DNA from: Desulfovibrio sp. Huiquan2017 | GTDB lineage: Bacteria > Desulfobacterota > Desulfovibrionia > Desulfovibrionales > Desulfovibrionaceae | Reading direction: 5' to 3' | Assembly: GCF_017351175.1 (NCBI RefSeq) | Contig: NZ_JAFMPN010000008.1 | Coordinates: forward strand, 124,001 to 188,000 | DNA length: 64,000 nt | Position numbers and translations under genes: made by a program | The notes under the pieces: generated by a model | Told to the model about the DNA's origin: nothing | Databases searched by the model: none | Seen by the model: only the letters and a program-made list of their open reading frames with translations | Shown: piece after piece, positions 25,642 to 34,937 of the stretch | How positions within the stretch are numbered: the first letter of the stretch is position 1 | Layout of the letters: every line of letters begins with the position of its first letter

Positions 25642-26405
25642 CCATGCTTTCCATCGACAACCTGGGCAAGGTCTTCGACTCCAACAAGGGGGAGGTGACC
25701 GCGCTGGAGGACATCAACCTGACCGTGGACCGGGGCGAACTGGCGGTCATCGTCGGGCCGTCCGGCTGCGGCAAGTCCACCCTGCTGAATATCGTGGCCG
25801 GGCTGGAACGGGCCTCTTCGGGCGCGGCCGTGCTCGAAGGCAGTCCCATCACCGGGCCCGGCGCGGACCGGGGCATGGTCTTCCAGTCCTACACGCTCTT
25901 CCCCTGGCTGACCGTGCGCAAAAACGTGGAGTTCGGCCTGCGCCTCAAGGGCGTGGCCCCGGCGAAACGCGCGCGGATCGCCCGCAAATACATTGAGCTG
26001 GTCGGCCTGGCCGAGTTCGAGAACGCCTTGCCCAAGGAGCTTTCGGGCGGCATGAAGCAGCGCGTGGCCATCGCCCGTGTGCTGGCCAACAGCCCGGTCA
26101 TGCTGCTCATGGATGAACCGTTCGGGGCCCTGGACGCCCAGACCCGGCTGCTGTTGCAGGAGCTGCTGCTGGACGTCTGGCGCAAGGAGTCGAGCACCAT
26201 TCTGTTCATCACCCACGACATCGACGAGGCCATCCTGCTGGCCGACAACGTCTACATCATGTCCAGACGGCCGGGGCGCATCAAGGCCCGCGTACCCGTG
26301 GACATTCCCCGCCCCCGGGACCACAAGGCCTCGCTGACCCCGGAGTTCTCCCGGGTCAAGTCGCAGATCATGGACCTCCTTTGGGAGGAGATCGCGGCGG
26401 GGTAG
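25638..26405 (+). CDS. ABC transporter ATP-binding protein (SsuB/TauB type)
   Basis: 255 residues with Walker A GPSGCGKST, Q-loop VFQSYTLFPW, signature LSGGMKQR, Walker B VMLLMDEPFGALD and the switch histidine in FITHDIDEA. All residues for ATP hydrolysis are present. It starts inside the permease stop (4-base ATGA overlap), so the three transporter genes form one operon, which ends at the strong terminator at 26432. Confidence 0.9.
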   Translation: MTMLSIDNLGKVFDSNKGEVTALEDINLTVDRGELAVIVGPSGCGKSTLLNIVAGLERASSGAAVLEGSPITGPGADRGMVFQSYTLFPWLTVRKNVEFGLRLKGVAPAKRARIARKYIELVGLAEFENALPKELSGGMKQRVAIARVLANSPVMLLMDEPFGALDAQTRLLLQELLLDVWRKESSTILFITHDIDEAILLADNVYIMSRRPGRIKARVPVDIPRPRDHKASLTPEFSRVKSQIMDLLWEEIAAG

Positions 26406-26431
26406 CCCGCCGCCTCGGCAGACCCGAAAGA

Positions 26432-26457
26432 CCCCGGCCTCGTGCCGGGTTTTTTTT
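26432..26457 (+). terminator. Rho-independent terminator of the ABC transporter operon
   Basis: Stem CCCGGC (26433-26438) / GCCGGG (26444-26449) with a 5-base loop, followed by eight T (26450-26457). It lies 27 bases past the ATPase stop. Confidence 0.9.
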
Positions 26458-26460
26458 GGG

Positions 26461-26958
26461 ATTATCCCTTTAATTCCCTGGGAAAAACAGGCGTTGAAAG
26501 CCGCTTCGCGGCGAAAATCAAAAGGATTTCGCCTCCGGCGGGCAAGGACTCGCGCCCTTGCATCCCGTTTTTACGCCTTCGGGTTGCCGCCCCGCGTGCT
26601 CCGCTCTCGTCCTGCCGCGTCTTCGCTGAAAGTCGCTTGCCGGCCTCGGCATTCGCTTCTGACTGTACCACACTTCGGCACTGAAAAGCGCTTTCCTGCA
26701 AGATGCCATACGATCAAAAGGATAGATAAAATCAATAGTAAATATTGATATCGTAAATGGATAAATTCAAAAAAACAGGGTCGTTAGGGGATGATTTCCC
26801 TCTTTCTCAGGCGGATATCTTTTCGCGATTTGCCTACTTGCTCAATTTAACACATTGCAATAATTGACTTTTATTTTAAAATTAGACGGAATTATCAGCA
26901 GCGTATTTTTTTAGTTTGCAGCGGCGTGCTCGCCTCTGCCCAACCAAGGAGGCCATCC
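26461..26958. other. Intergenic region upstream of formate dehydrogenase
   Basis: The first 250 bases are GC-rich and non-coding, with small stems such as GCCGC/GCGGC near 26502. The last 250 bases are AT-rich and should hold the formate dehydrogenase promoter. A TTGACT near 26864 is a possible -35, but no -10 is well placed and I do not assign a promoter. Confidence 0.5.
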
Positions 26959-29900
26959 ATGAAATGTGACCGCCGGAGATTTTTGAAGCTCACTGCCTCA
27001 TCGGCAGCGTGTCTTTCCCTGGCCCAACTCGGCGTCAGCCTGACGCCGATCAAGAGCTATGCCGCCGGGCTGAAAATCGACGGGGCGAAGGAAGTGCTCA
27101 CCGTCTGTCCGTTCTGCTCCGTGAGCTGTTTTGCCATCGGCTACGTCAAGAACGGCAAACTGGTCAGCGTCGAGGGCGACCCGGACTACCCCATCAACGA
27201 AGGTTCCCTGTGCGCCAAGGGCGCGGCCATGTTCAGCATGACCACCAGCCATCACCGGGTGCAGAAGCCCATGTATCGCGCTCCGTACAGCGACAAGTGG
27301 GAGGAGAAGAGCTGGGATTGGATGGTTGAGCGCATCGCCCGCAAGGTCAAGGAGACCCGGGACAAGGAATTCGTGGCCAAGAACAAGGCCGGCCGTCAGG
27401 TCAACCGTCTGGAATCCATGTTCCTGATGGGCACGTCCCACGCCAGCAACGAGGAGTGTGCCCTGACCCACCAGTTCGCCCGCGGACTCGGCGTGGTCCA
27501 TATGGACCACCAGGCGCGCGTCTGCCATAGCTCCACCGTGGCCGCGCTTGGCGAGAGTTTCGGCCGGGGGGCCATGACCAATCACTGGATCGACATCAAG
27601 AACGCCGATGCGATCCTGATCATGGGCAGCAACGCCGCCGAGCACCATCCCATCTCGTTCAAGTGGGTGCTCCGGGCCAAAGACAAGGGTGCCACGGTCA
27701 TGCATGTGGACCCGAAGTTTTCGCGCACCTCTGCCCGGTCCGATTTCCACGTGCCCCTGCGCTCGGGCACGGATATCGCCTTTTTGGGCGGCATGATCAA
27801 ATACATCCTCGACAACGAGAAGTACTTCAAGGAATACGTCACCGAGTACACCAATGCCTCGCTTATCGTGGGCAAGGACTTCGGATTCAAGGACGGCCTG
27901 TTCTCGGGGTATGATCCCAAGACCCGCTCCTACGACAAGAGCAAATGGAACCTGGAGTTCGACGCCGACGGCGTGCCCAAGCGGGACAAGACCCTTCAGG
28001 ACCCGCGCTGCGTGTTCCAATTGTTGAAGGAGCACTACTCGCGCTATTCGTTGGACAAGGTCTCCTCGACCACGGGCGTGCCGGAGAAGACCCTGCTGCG
28101 CGTGTATGAGACCTATGCGGCCACGGGCACCGGCACCAAGGCCGGAACCGTGCTCTACGCCCTGGGCTGGACCCAGCACACCGTGGGCGTGCAGAACATC
28201 CGCACCTCGGGCATCATCCAGCTCCTGCTCGGCAACATCGGCATCGCGGGCGGCGGCATCAACGCCCTGCGCGGCGAGCCCAACGTGCAGGGGTCCACGG
28301 ACCATGCCCTGCTTTATCACATCCTGCCCGGCTACATGGCCATGCCGTGCGACGAGTGGGACAGCTATGCGACCTACAACAAGGCCAACACCCCGATCAG
28401 CAACGATCCGCAGTCCGCCAACTGGTGGCAGCACAAGCCCCAGTACTTCGCCTCCCTGCTCAAGGGCTGGTTCGGCGACAACGCCAATGCCGAAAACGGC
28501 TACTGTTACGAGCTGTTGCCCAAGGTGGACAAGGGCGGAGACTATTCCTACCTGTTCATGTTCGACCGCATGTTCCGGGGCGAGATGACCGGCGGCTTCT
28601 TCATGGGACTGAACCCCATGAACAGCGTGCCCAACACCAACAAGATCCGCAAGGCCATGGACAACCTGGACTGGGTCGTCTGCGCCGAGCTGCACAACTC
28701 CGAGACCACGGACAACTGGCACCGTCCGGGTGTTGATCCCAAGAAGGTCAAGACCGAGTTCTTCCTGCTTCCGTCGGCCCACCGGCTGGAAAAGGGCGGC
28801 TCGGTGACCAACTCCGGCCGGTGGCTGCTGTGGCACGCCCAGGCCGTTCCGCCCCAGTTCGAGGCGCGGCCTTTCGGCGAGATGTACGTCCCCATCATGA
28901 ACAAGATCCGCGAGCTCTACGCCAAGGAGGGCGGGACATTCCCCGATCCGGTGCTCAAGCTCGACTGGCCCGCGAAGTTCGATCCCAAGGATTTGTGCCA
29001 GCGCATCAACGGCCGTTTCACCCGCGACACCGTGGTCAAGGGCAAGCAATACAAGAAGGGGCAGCTGGTACCGTCCTTCGTGGCCCTGGGCGACGACGGC
29101 TCGACCTCCAGCCTGAACTGGCTCTACTGCGGCAGTTGGACGGAGGAGGACGGCAACAAGTGTCTGCGCCGCGATCCGAAGCAGACCCCCATGCAGGAGA
29201 AGATCGGCCTGTATCCCAACTGGTCCTGGTGTTGGCCGGTTAACCGGCGCATCCTGTACAACCGCGCCTCGGTGGACCTCAACGGCAAGCCGTTCAATCC
29301 AGACAAGGCCGTCATCGAGTGGAAGGATGGCAAGTGGATCGGCGACGTGCCCGACGGCGGTTGGCCGCCCATGGCCACCGGCAAGGGCAAGTACCCGTTC
29401 ATCATGCATACGCACGGCCTGGGCCATCTCTTCGGGCCGGGTAGGCAGGACGGTCCCTTCCCCGAGCATTACGAGCCGGTGGAGACCCCGGTGAAGAGCA
29501 ACCTGTTCTCCAAGCAGTTGAACAGCCCGGTCTACAAGTTCGTTTCGAGTTCCATGGACGTGCTCTCCGAACCCGCCAACCCGAAGTATCCCATCGTGCT
29601 GACCACCTACAGCCTGACCGAACATTGGTGCGGCGGCGGCGAAACCCGAAACGTGCCCAACCTGCTTGAGGCCGAGCCGCAACTGTACGTGGAGATGAGC
29701 CCGGAATTGGCCAAGGAGAAGGGCATCAGCAACGGCGACGTGATCATCGTCGAATCCATCCGGGGCCGGGTGGAGGCGGTGGCCATGGTCACCGTGCGCA
29801 TGCGCCCGCTCAAGGTGCACGGCCGGATCATCCACGAAATAGGCATGCCCTACTGCTTCGGCTGGACCACGCCCGGCAGCGGCGACTCCACCAATCGGCT

Positions 29901-30003
29901 GACGCCGTCGGTGGGCGACCCGAACACGACCATTCCGGAGTACAAGGCGAGTTGCGTGAATATCCGCAAGGCGGACAAGACCACTGAACTGGCCACCCCG
30001 TAA
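26959..30003 (+). CDS. fdhA: Formate dehydrogenase catalytic subunit, Tat-exported, cysteine form
   Basis: 1014 residues. A twin-arginine signal (CDRRRFLKL, residues 3-11; hydrophobic stretch ending SYAAG) sends it to the periplasm. A [4Fe-4S] cluster is bound by Cys50, Cys53, Cys57 and Cys85, followed by molybdopterin oxidoreductase domains and a C-terminal MPT-binding domain. The metal ligand is Cys189 (codon TGC at 27523-27525) in HQARVCHSST; many Desulfovibrio homologs have selenocysteine here. The adjacent His and the GSNAAEHHP segment support formate dehydrogenase over nitrate reductase. It oxidizes formate to CO2 using a bis-MGD Mo or W centre. AAGGAGG lies 6 bases before the ATG. fdhB follows after 15 bases. 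Confidence 0.92.
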   Translation: MKCDRRRFLKLTASSAACLSLAQLGVSLTPIKSYAAGLKIDGAKEVLTVCPFCSVSCFAIGYVKNGKLVSVEGDPDYPINEGSLCAKGAAMFSMTTSHHRVQKPMYRAPYSDKWEEKSWDWMVERIARKVKETRDKEFVAKNKAGRQVNRLESMFLMGTSHASNEECALTHQFARGLGVVHMDHQARVCHSSTVAALGESFGRGAMTNHWIDIKNADAILIMGSNAAEHHPISFKWVLRAKDKGATVMHVDPKFSRTSARSDFHVPLRSGTDIAFLGGMIKYILDNEKYFKEYVTEYTNASLIVGKDFGFKDGLFSGYDPKTRSYDKSKWNLEFDADGVPKRDKTLQDPRCVFQLLKEHYSRYSLDKVSSTTGVPEKTLLRVYETYAATGTGTKAGTVLYALGWTQHTVGVQNIRTSGIIQLLLGNIGIAGGGINALRGEPNVQGSTDHALLYHILPGYMAMPCDEWDSYATYNKANTPISNDPQSANWWQHKPQYFASLLKGWFGDNANAENGYCYELLPKVDKGGDYSYLFMFDRMFRGEMTGGFFMGLNPMNSVPNTNKIRKAMDNLDWVVCAELHNSETTDNWHRPGVDPKKVKTEFFLLPSAHRLEKGGSVTNSGRWLLWHAQAVPPQFEARPFGEMYVPIMNKIRELYAKEGGTFPDPVLKLDWPAKFDPKDLCQRINGRFTRDTVVKGKQYKKGQLVPSFVALGDDGSTSSLNWLYCGSWTEEDGNKCLRRDPKQTPMQEKIGLYPNWSWCWPVNRRILYNRASVDLNGKPFNPDKAVIEWKDGKWIGDVPDGGWPPMATGKGKYPFIMHTHGLGHLFGPGRQDGPFPEHYEPVETPVKSNLFSKQLNSPVYKFVSSSMDVLSEPANPKYPIVLTTYSLTEHWCGGGETRNVPNLLEAEPQLYVEMSPELAKEKGISNGDVIIVESIRGRVEAVAMVTVRMRPLKVHGRIIHEIGMPYCFGWTTPGSGDSTNRLTPSVGDPNTTIPEYKASCVNIRKADKTTELATP

Positions 30004-30018
30004 GATAAGGAGACCGTC

Positions 30019-30753
30019 ATGTCCAAAACCATACTGATTGATACCTCCCGTTGCACGGCGTGCCGCGGGTGCCAGATAGCCTGCAAGGAGTGGCACGGGC
30101 TCCCGGCCAACAAGACCTACCAGGTCGGCTGGGGCAGCCACCAGAATCCGCAGGACCTGAACCCCAACAACTACAAACTCGTCCGGTTCAGCGAGAACCT
30201 GGACAATGGGGTGGTGCGCTGGAACTTCTTCCCGGACCAGTGCCGCCACTGCGAGATAGCGCCGTGTAAGGAAACCGGCGATATGTACATCGAGGAGGCC
30301 ATCGTCCAGGACGAGAAGACCGGGGCGATCCTCTACACGGACAAGACCAAGGGATTCAGCAAGGAGCAGTTCGAGGAAATCCGCGAATCCTGCCCCTACA
30401 ACATCCCCAGGCGGCAGGAGCAGACCGGGCTCATGGTCAAGTGTACCATGTGCAACGATCGCATCCACAACGGCATGCCGCCCGCCTGCGTCAAGTCCTG
30501 TCCCACCGGGGCCATGCAGTTCGGCGAACGCGCGGACATGCTCAAATTCGCCCGTGAGCGCCTGGCCGTACTCAAGAAGGACTGGCCCGAGGCCATGTTG
30601 GCGGACCCGGATTCGGTGAACGTCATCTTCCTGCTCATCGACAAGCCCGAGCATTACCACAAGTATGCCGTGGCCCAGGCCAACATCGGCCCGTTGACCA
30701 AGCAGCAGTTCCTCGCCACCCTGGCGCGTCCCTTCAAAGCCATGAAAGGGTAA
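30019..30753 (+). CDS. fdhB: Formate dehydrogenase iron-sulfur (beta) subunit
   Basis: 244 residues with four cysteine groups: CTACRGCQIACKEW, CRHCEIAPC, a third beginning CPYNIP and CTMCNDR, and CVKSCPTGA. Together they would hold four [4Fe-4S] clusters, as in FdnH/FdhB. No signal peptide or membrane segment is present, so it should be exported folded together with the Tat-tagged catalytic subunit. No cytochrome or membrane subunit gene follows. The enzyme therefore resembles soluble periplasmic FdhAB, which passes electrons to the cytochrome c3 pool. Confidence 0.92.
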   Translation: MSKTILIDTSRCTACRGCQIACKEWHGLPANKTYQVGWGSHQNPQDLNPNNYKLVRFSENLDNGVVRWNFFPDQCRHCEIAPCKETGDMYIEEAIVQDEKTGAILYTDKTKGFSKEQFEEIRESCPYNIPRRQEQTGLMVKCTMCNDRIHNGMPPACVKSCPTGAMQFGERADMLKFARERLAVLKKDWPEAMLADPDSVNVIFLLIDKPEHYHKYAVAQANIGPLTKQQFLATLARPFKAMKG

Positions 30754-30775
30754 CACCTCCCAAACCTCTCCCTCC

Positions 30776-30804
30776 GGCCGGGGCGTCCACGCGACGCCCC
30801 GGCC
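30776..30804 (+). terminator. 12-bp perfect hairpin between fdhB and fdhD
   Basis: GGCCGGGGCGTC (30776-30787) pairs with 30793-30804 over a 5-base loop. There is no T-run after it. It probably lowers expression of fdhD relative to fdhAB or stabilises the fdhAB message. Confidence 0.55.
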
Positions 30805-30865
30805 CAGGGGGCACGGCGGCCGGTTTTCCCCGGTCCGCCGTAACATTTCATCCAGGCGGCTCTCC

Positions 30866-31633
30866 ATGACCACATCGCTCCTGCGCCTCCCGACGATTCC
30901 CCCGCTCTTCGCCCCGGAACCAGCCTCGCGGTCGTGTACCATGCCCCTGCGGCGATTGCGGGAGGGGCGGCTGGTGGACGGAGAGGATCTCGTCGCCGTG
31001 GAGGCGGAGCTTCGGGTGCGTGTCCAGAACGGCCCCGACGCGATCCTGTCCCGGACTCCCGGGGACGACCTGAATCTGGTCGTGGGCCATCTTTTCTGCG
31101 CCGGCCTGATCGAGGGGCCGGGGGAGGTGGAGCGCATCGGTTTTTCCTGCCGCGCCCCGTCTCGCGCGGACGTGATTTTGCACGGCTCTCCGGTCATCCG
31201 CCCGGTCCCGGAACTTCCCGCCGCGCGGATCGAGCCCGAGGGACTGTTTCGGCTGAAGGAGGTCTTCGAGCGCCGCCAGAATCTCTTTCGCAACACCGGC
31301 TCCACCCACGCGGCGGCGTTATTCTCCCTGGACGGGCGGCTGTTTTCCTTCGGCGAGGACGTGGGGCGGCACAACGCCTTCGACAAGGCTGTGGGCCGGG
31401 CCCTGCTTGAAGGGACTCTTGGCCGGGCGGCCATCGCCATGCTTTCCTCGCGGATCGCCGCGGAGATGGCGGGCAAGGCGGCCCGGGCGGGCATCCCGGT
31501 GCTGTGCGGCTTTTCCGCCGCCACCACGTCGGGCGTGGCCGTGGCTCTGGAACGGGGCATCACCCTGGTGGGCCGTCTGCGCGGGCGTTCCTTCGATGTC
31601 TACGCCAACGCCTGGCGGCTGACGGAGGCGTAG
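30866..31633 (+). CDS. fdhD: FdhD-family formate dehydrogenase accessory protein, lacking the CxxC motif
   Basis: 255 residues. Family features are clear: TPGDDLNLVVGHLF, NTGSTHAAALFS, FGEDVGRHNAFDKAVG, and a C-terminal block AAEMAGKAARAGIPVL. FdhD moves sulfur from the desulfurase IscS to the Mo/W centre of formate dehydrogenase. In E. coli this uses a CxxC pair that should lie ahead of the NTGSTHAA segment. Here that stretch has only a single cysteine (GFSCRAP) and no CxxC exists anywhere in the protein. FdsC-type relatives also lack it. The start ATG at 30866 has AGGCGG about 7 bases upstream. It probably serves fdhA next door by a non-standard mechanism. Confidence 0.85.
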   Translation: MTTSLLRLPTIPPLFAPEPASRSCTMPLRRLREGRLVDGEDLVAVEAELRVRVQNGPDAILSRTPGDDLNLVVGHLFCAGLIEGPGEVERIGFSCRAPSRADVILHGSPVIRPVPELPAARIEPEGLFRLKEVFERRQNLFRNTGSTHAAALFSLDGRLFSFGEDVGRHNAFDKAVGRALLEGTLGRAAIAMLSSRIAAEMAGKAARAGIPVLCGFSAATTSGVAVALERGITLVGRLRGRSFDVYANAWRLTEA

Positions 31634-31708
31634 CTTCCCGGTTCCCCATTTTGCAAACGGTCCGGCCGCGTCCTGATTGCGGCGGTACGGACGCCTTTCG
31701 GCACGACG

Positions 31709-31742
31709 AAAAAGGCCGCGCCCCGGATGTCGGGACGCGGCC
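31709..31742 (-). terminator. Rho-independent terminator of the RND operon
   Basis: On the minus strand a 12-base stem (31731-31742 with 31714-31725, one mismatch) is followed by TTTTT (31709-31713). It lies 24 bases past the efflux gene stop and may also stop fdhD transcription from the other side. Confidence 0.8.
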
Positions 31743-31765
31743 GTGTTGCGCGTGGTGCGGAGCGG

Positions 31766-34700
31766 CTAGGCCGCGCCGTCCGGGTAAACCGGCGTGTCCG
31801 GCTTGACCGGTGCGGGCTCGTCGTCGAAGTGCTCGGTGGGTTTGAACTTGAAGACCTTGCGCAGCCCCACGTAGAGCAGGGGAATAAAGAAGATTCCCAG
31901 CACGGTGGCTGCGATCATGCCGCCCATGACGCCGATACCCACGGAGTTCTGCGCGCCCGAGCCCGCGCCCGAAGCCACGGCCAGGGGGGTCACGCCGAGG
32001 ATGAAGGCGAAGGAGGTCATCAGGATGGGCCGCAACCTGAGTCGCGCGGCGGTCAGAGTGGCCTCGATGACTCCGGCTCCCTGTTCCTGTTGGGCCACGG
32101 CGAACTCCACGATGAGAATGGCGTTCTTGGCGGCCAGGCCGATGGTGGTCAGCAGGCCGACCTTGAAGTAGACGTCGTTGCTCTGGCCGAAGAGGGTGGC
32201 CGCCAGCAGGGCGCCGAAGATGCCCACGGGCACCGCGAGGATGACCGCGAACGGGATGGACCAGCTTTCATACAGAGCCGCCAGGCAGAGGAAGACCACC
32301 AGGATGGACAGGGCGTAGAGGGGCGCGGCCTGGTTGCCGGAGAGTTCCTCCTGGGCCGACAGCCCGGTCCACTGGAGGTTGAAGCCAGCGGGCAACTGGG
32401 AGACGAGCCGGGCGACTTCCTTCATGGCGTCGCCGGAGCTGACCCCCCGGGCCGCCTGGCCCTGGATCTCAACGGCCGATGAACCGTTGTAGCGCTCCAG
32501 CCGGGGGGAGTCGTAGGCCCACCGACCCGAGGCGAAGGACGCGAACGGGACCATGCCGCCTTTATCGTTGCGCACGAACCAGCGGTTCACGTCACTCGGC
32601 TGCATGCGGAACTGCGCGTCGCCCTGCAAATACACGGGCTTGACGCGGCCCCGGTCGATGAAGTCGTTGACGTAGTCACTGCCCCAGGCTGTGGACAGGG
32701 TCGTGTTGATGTCCGAGAAGGAGAGCCCCAGGGCGCTGGCCTTTTCCGGGTCGATGTCGATATGGTACTGCGGCTGGTCCTCCTGGCCGTTGGGACGGGT
32801 GTTGGACAGCAGCGGGCTCTGGGTGGCCATGCCCAGGAACTGGTTGCGCACCTGCATGAGTTTTTCATGCCCGGCGCCCTTGATGTCCTGGAGGAAGAAG
32901 TCGAAGCCGTTGGACGTGCCCATGCCGTGGATGGCGGGCGGGGCCAGGGCGAAGATGCGGGCTTCGTGGATCTGCGAAAACGCGCCCATGGCGCGGCCGG
33001 CCACGGCCTGGGCCGACAGGGCCGGGGAATGCCGTTCCTCGAAGGGCTTGAGCCGGATGAAGGCGATGCCCACGTTTTGGCCCGCACCGCTGAAGCTGAA
33101 ACCCACGGTGGTGAAGACGCCCTCCACGGCCTCTTTTTCCTGGGTGCGGAAATACTTGGTTACCTTGTCCAGGACCCGCTGAGTGCGCTCCTCGGTGGCA
33201 CCCACCGGGAGCTGGGCGCTGGCGATGAGGATGCCCTGGTCCTCCATGGGGAGGAACGAACTCGGCAGCTTGGCGAACATCCAGCCCATGGCTGCCGTGA
33301 GGAGCAGGAAGATGATCAGGCAGCGGCCGGTGCGCTGTAGAATCCAGGCCGTGCCGTCGTGGTAGGCCTCGGTGGAGCGGTCGAACCAGCGGTTGAACCA
33401 GCGGAAGCAGCAAAGCGGCTTATTGTGGTTCACGGGCCGCAGGATGGAGGCGCACAGGGCCGGGGTCAGTATCAGGGCCACCAGGACCGAAAGGATCATG
33501 GCCGAGACGATGGTCAGGGAGAACTGGCGGTAGATGACGCCCACGGACCCGCCGAAGAAGGCCATGGGCACGAAGACCGCGGACAGGACCGTGGCGATGC
33601 CCACCAGGGCCCCGGAGATTTCCTTCATGGACTTGCGCGTGGCCTCGCGCGGGCTGAGCCCCTCGGTGGCCATGACGCGTTCCACGTTTTCCACCACCAC
33701 GATGGCGTCATCCACGAGCAGGCCGATGGCCAGGACCATGGCGAACATGGTCAGGGTGTTGATGGAATACCCGGCCACCGAGAGCACCGCGAAGGTTCCG
33801 AGCAGGACCACGGGCACGGCGATGGTCGGGATAAAGGTGGCCCGGATGTTCTGCAGGAAGAGGAACATGACCAGGAAGACCAGGATGATGGCCTCGATCA
33901 GCGTCTCGATCACGTCGGCGATGGACAGCTTGACGAACGGGGTGGTGTCGTAGGGATAGACCACCTCGATGCCCCGGGGGAAAGTCGGCGAGAGCTTGGC
34001 GATGGCCGCTTCCACGGCCTCGGCGGTCTGGATGGCGTTGGCGCCGGTAGCCAGCTTGATGGCCAGGCCCGCCGACGGCATGCCGTTGTACAGGCCGTTG
34101 GTGGTATAGCTTTCGGCCCCGAGTTCGACCTCGGCCACGTCGGACAGGCGGACGATGGAGCCGTTGGCGGAACTCTTCAGGATGATGTTGCGGAATTGAT
34201 CGGCCGTTTGCAGGCGGCTGCGGGCGGTGATGGTGGCGTTGAGCTGCTGGCCCTTCACGGCGGGCAGGCCGCCGAGCTGGCCTGCGGAGATCTGGGTGTT
34301 TTGCGCTTCGATGGCCTTGGCCACATCGCCGGGCATGAGCGAATATCCGGCCAGCTTGTCCGGGTTGAGCCAGATGCGCATGGCGTAGGCCGAGGCGAAG
34401 AGCTGGGTGTCGCCCACGCCTTTGACGCGCTTCAGGGTGTCGTTCAGGGAGCTGTCTACGTAGTCGGCGATGTCCACCGAGGACATGCTGCCGTCCGAAG
34501 ACACGAAGCCGATGACCATGAGGAAGCTGGCCGAGGACTTGGTCACGCTGACGCCGTTGTTTTCGACCACGTCCGGCAGTTGCGAGGTGACCTGCTGGAG
34601 CTTGTTTTGGACCTGCATCTGGGCCACGTCGGGGTTGGCCGCGTTGGTGAAGGTCAGAGTGATCTCCGACTCTCCCGTAGAGGTGGACGTGGAGGTCATG

Positions 34701-34930
34701 TAGTCGAGGTTGTCGATGCCGGTCATGCCCTGCTCGATGACCTTGGTCACCGAGTTCTCCACGGTCTTGGCGTCCGCGCCGGGGTAATTGCAGTTGACCC
34801 GTACCGAGGTGGGCGCGATGTCCGGGTACTGGGAAATGGACAGGGTGTCGAGGGCCAGCAGGCCCGCGAGCATGATGACGATGGCGATGACCCAGGCGAA
34901 GATGGGCCGTTTGATGAAAAATTCGGACAT
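31766..34930 (-). CDS. RND multidrug efflux transporter, HAE1/AcrB family
   Basis: 1054 residues. The N-terminus [20 protein letters not shown] is typical of AcrB/MexB. Two transmembrane halves and two large periplasmic loops are evident. The proton-relay aspartates lie in [18 protein letters not shown], around residues 400-410. The start ATG at 34928-34930 is 7 bases after the adaptor gene stop. With the adaptor and an outer-membrane channel from elsewhere it should pump hydrophobic toxicants out in exchange for protons. A divergent TetR-type gene probably controls it. Confidence 0.93.
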   Translation of the reverse strand: MSEFFIKRPIFAWVIAIVIMLAGLLALDTLSISQYPDIAPTSVRVNCNYPGADAKTVENSVTKVIEQGMTGIDNLDYMTSTSTSTGESEITLTFTNAANPDVAQMQVQNKLQQVTSQLPDVVENNGVSVTKSSASFLMVIGFVSSDGSMSSVDIADYVDSSLNDTLKRVKGVGDTQLFASAYAMRIWLNPDKLAGYSLMPGDVAKAIEAQNTQISAGQLGGLPAVKGQQLNATITARSRLQTADQFRNIILKSSANGSIVRLSDVAEVELGAESYTTNGLYNGMPSAGLAIKLATGANAIQTAEAVEAAIAKLSPTFPRGIEVVYPYDTTPFVKLSIADVIETLIEAIILVFLVMFLFLQNIRATFIPTIAVPVVLLGTFAVLSVAGYSINTLTMFAMVLAIGLLVDDAIVVVENVERVMATEGLSPREATRKSMKEISGALVGIATVLSAVFVPMAFFGGSVGVIYRQFSLTIVSAMILSVLVALILTPALCASILRPVNHNKPLCCFRWFNRWFDRSTEAYHDGTAWILQRTGRCLIIFLLLTAAMGWMFAKLPSSFLPMEDQGILIASAQLPVGATEERTQRVLDKVTKYFRTQEKEAVEGVFTTVGFSFSGAGQNVGIAFIRLKPFEERHSPALSAQAVAGRAMGAFSQIHEARIFALAPPAIHGMGTSNGFDFFLQDIKGAGHEKLMQVRNQFLGMATQSPLLSNTRPNGQEDQPQYHIDIDPEKASALGLSFSDINTTLSTAWGSDYVNDFIDRGRVKPVYLQGDAQFRMQPSDVNRWFVRNDKGGMVPFASFASGRWAYDSPRLERYNGSSAVEIQGQAARGVSSGDAMKEVARLVSQLPAGFNLQWTGLSAQEELSGNQAAPLYALSILVVFLCLAALYESWSIPFAVILAVPVGIFGALLAATLFGQSNDVYFKVGLLTTIGLAAKNAILIVEFAVAQQEQGAGVIEATLTAARLRLRPILMTSFAFILGVTPLAVASGAGSGAQNSVGIGVMGGMIAATVLGIFFIPLLYVGLRKVFKFKPTEHFDDEPAPVKPDTPVYPDGAA

Positions 34931-34937
34931 GATCGGG

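Noticed and set aside
26864-26890. Sigma-70 promoter for fdhA (TTGACT with a possible -10)
   Set aside because: No -10 hexamer at 16-18 bases; the nearest AATTAT is about 20 bases away.
27523-27525. Possible selenocysteine codon in fdhA
   Set aside because: The codon reads TGC (cysteine), and the frame has no in-frame TGA anywhere.
26998-31563. A 1521-codon open frame antisense to fdhAB and fdhD
   Set aside because: It is a shadow of GC-rich genes on the plus strand, which have full cofactor motifs. The antisense translation shows no family and is low in complexity.
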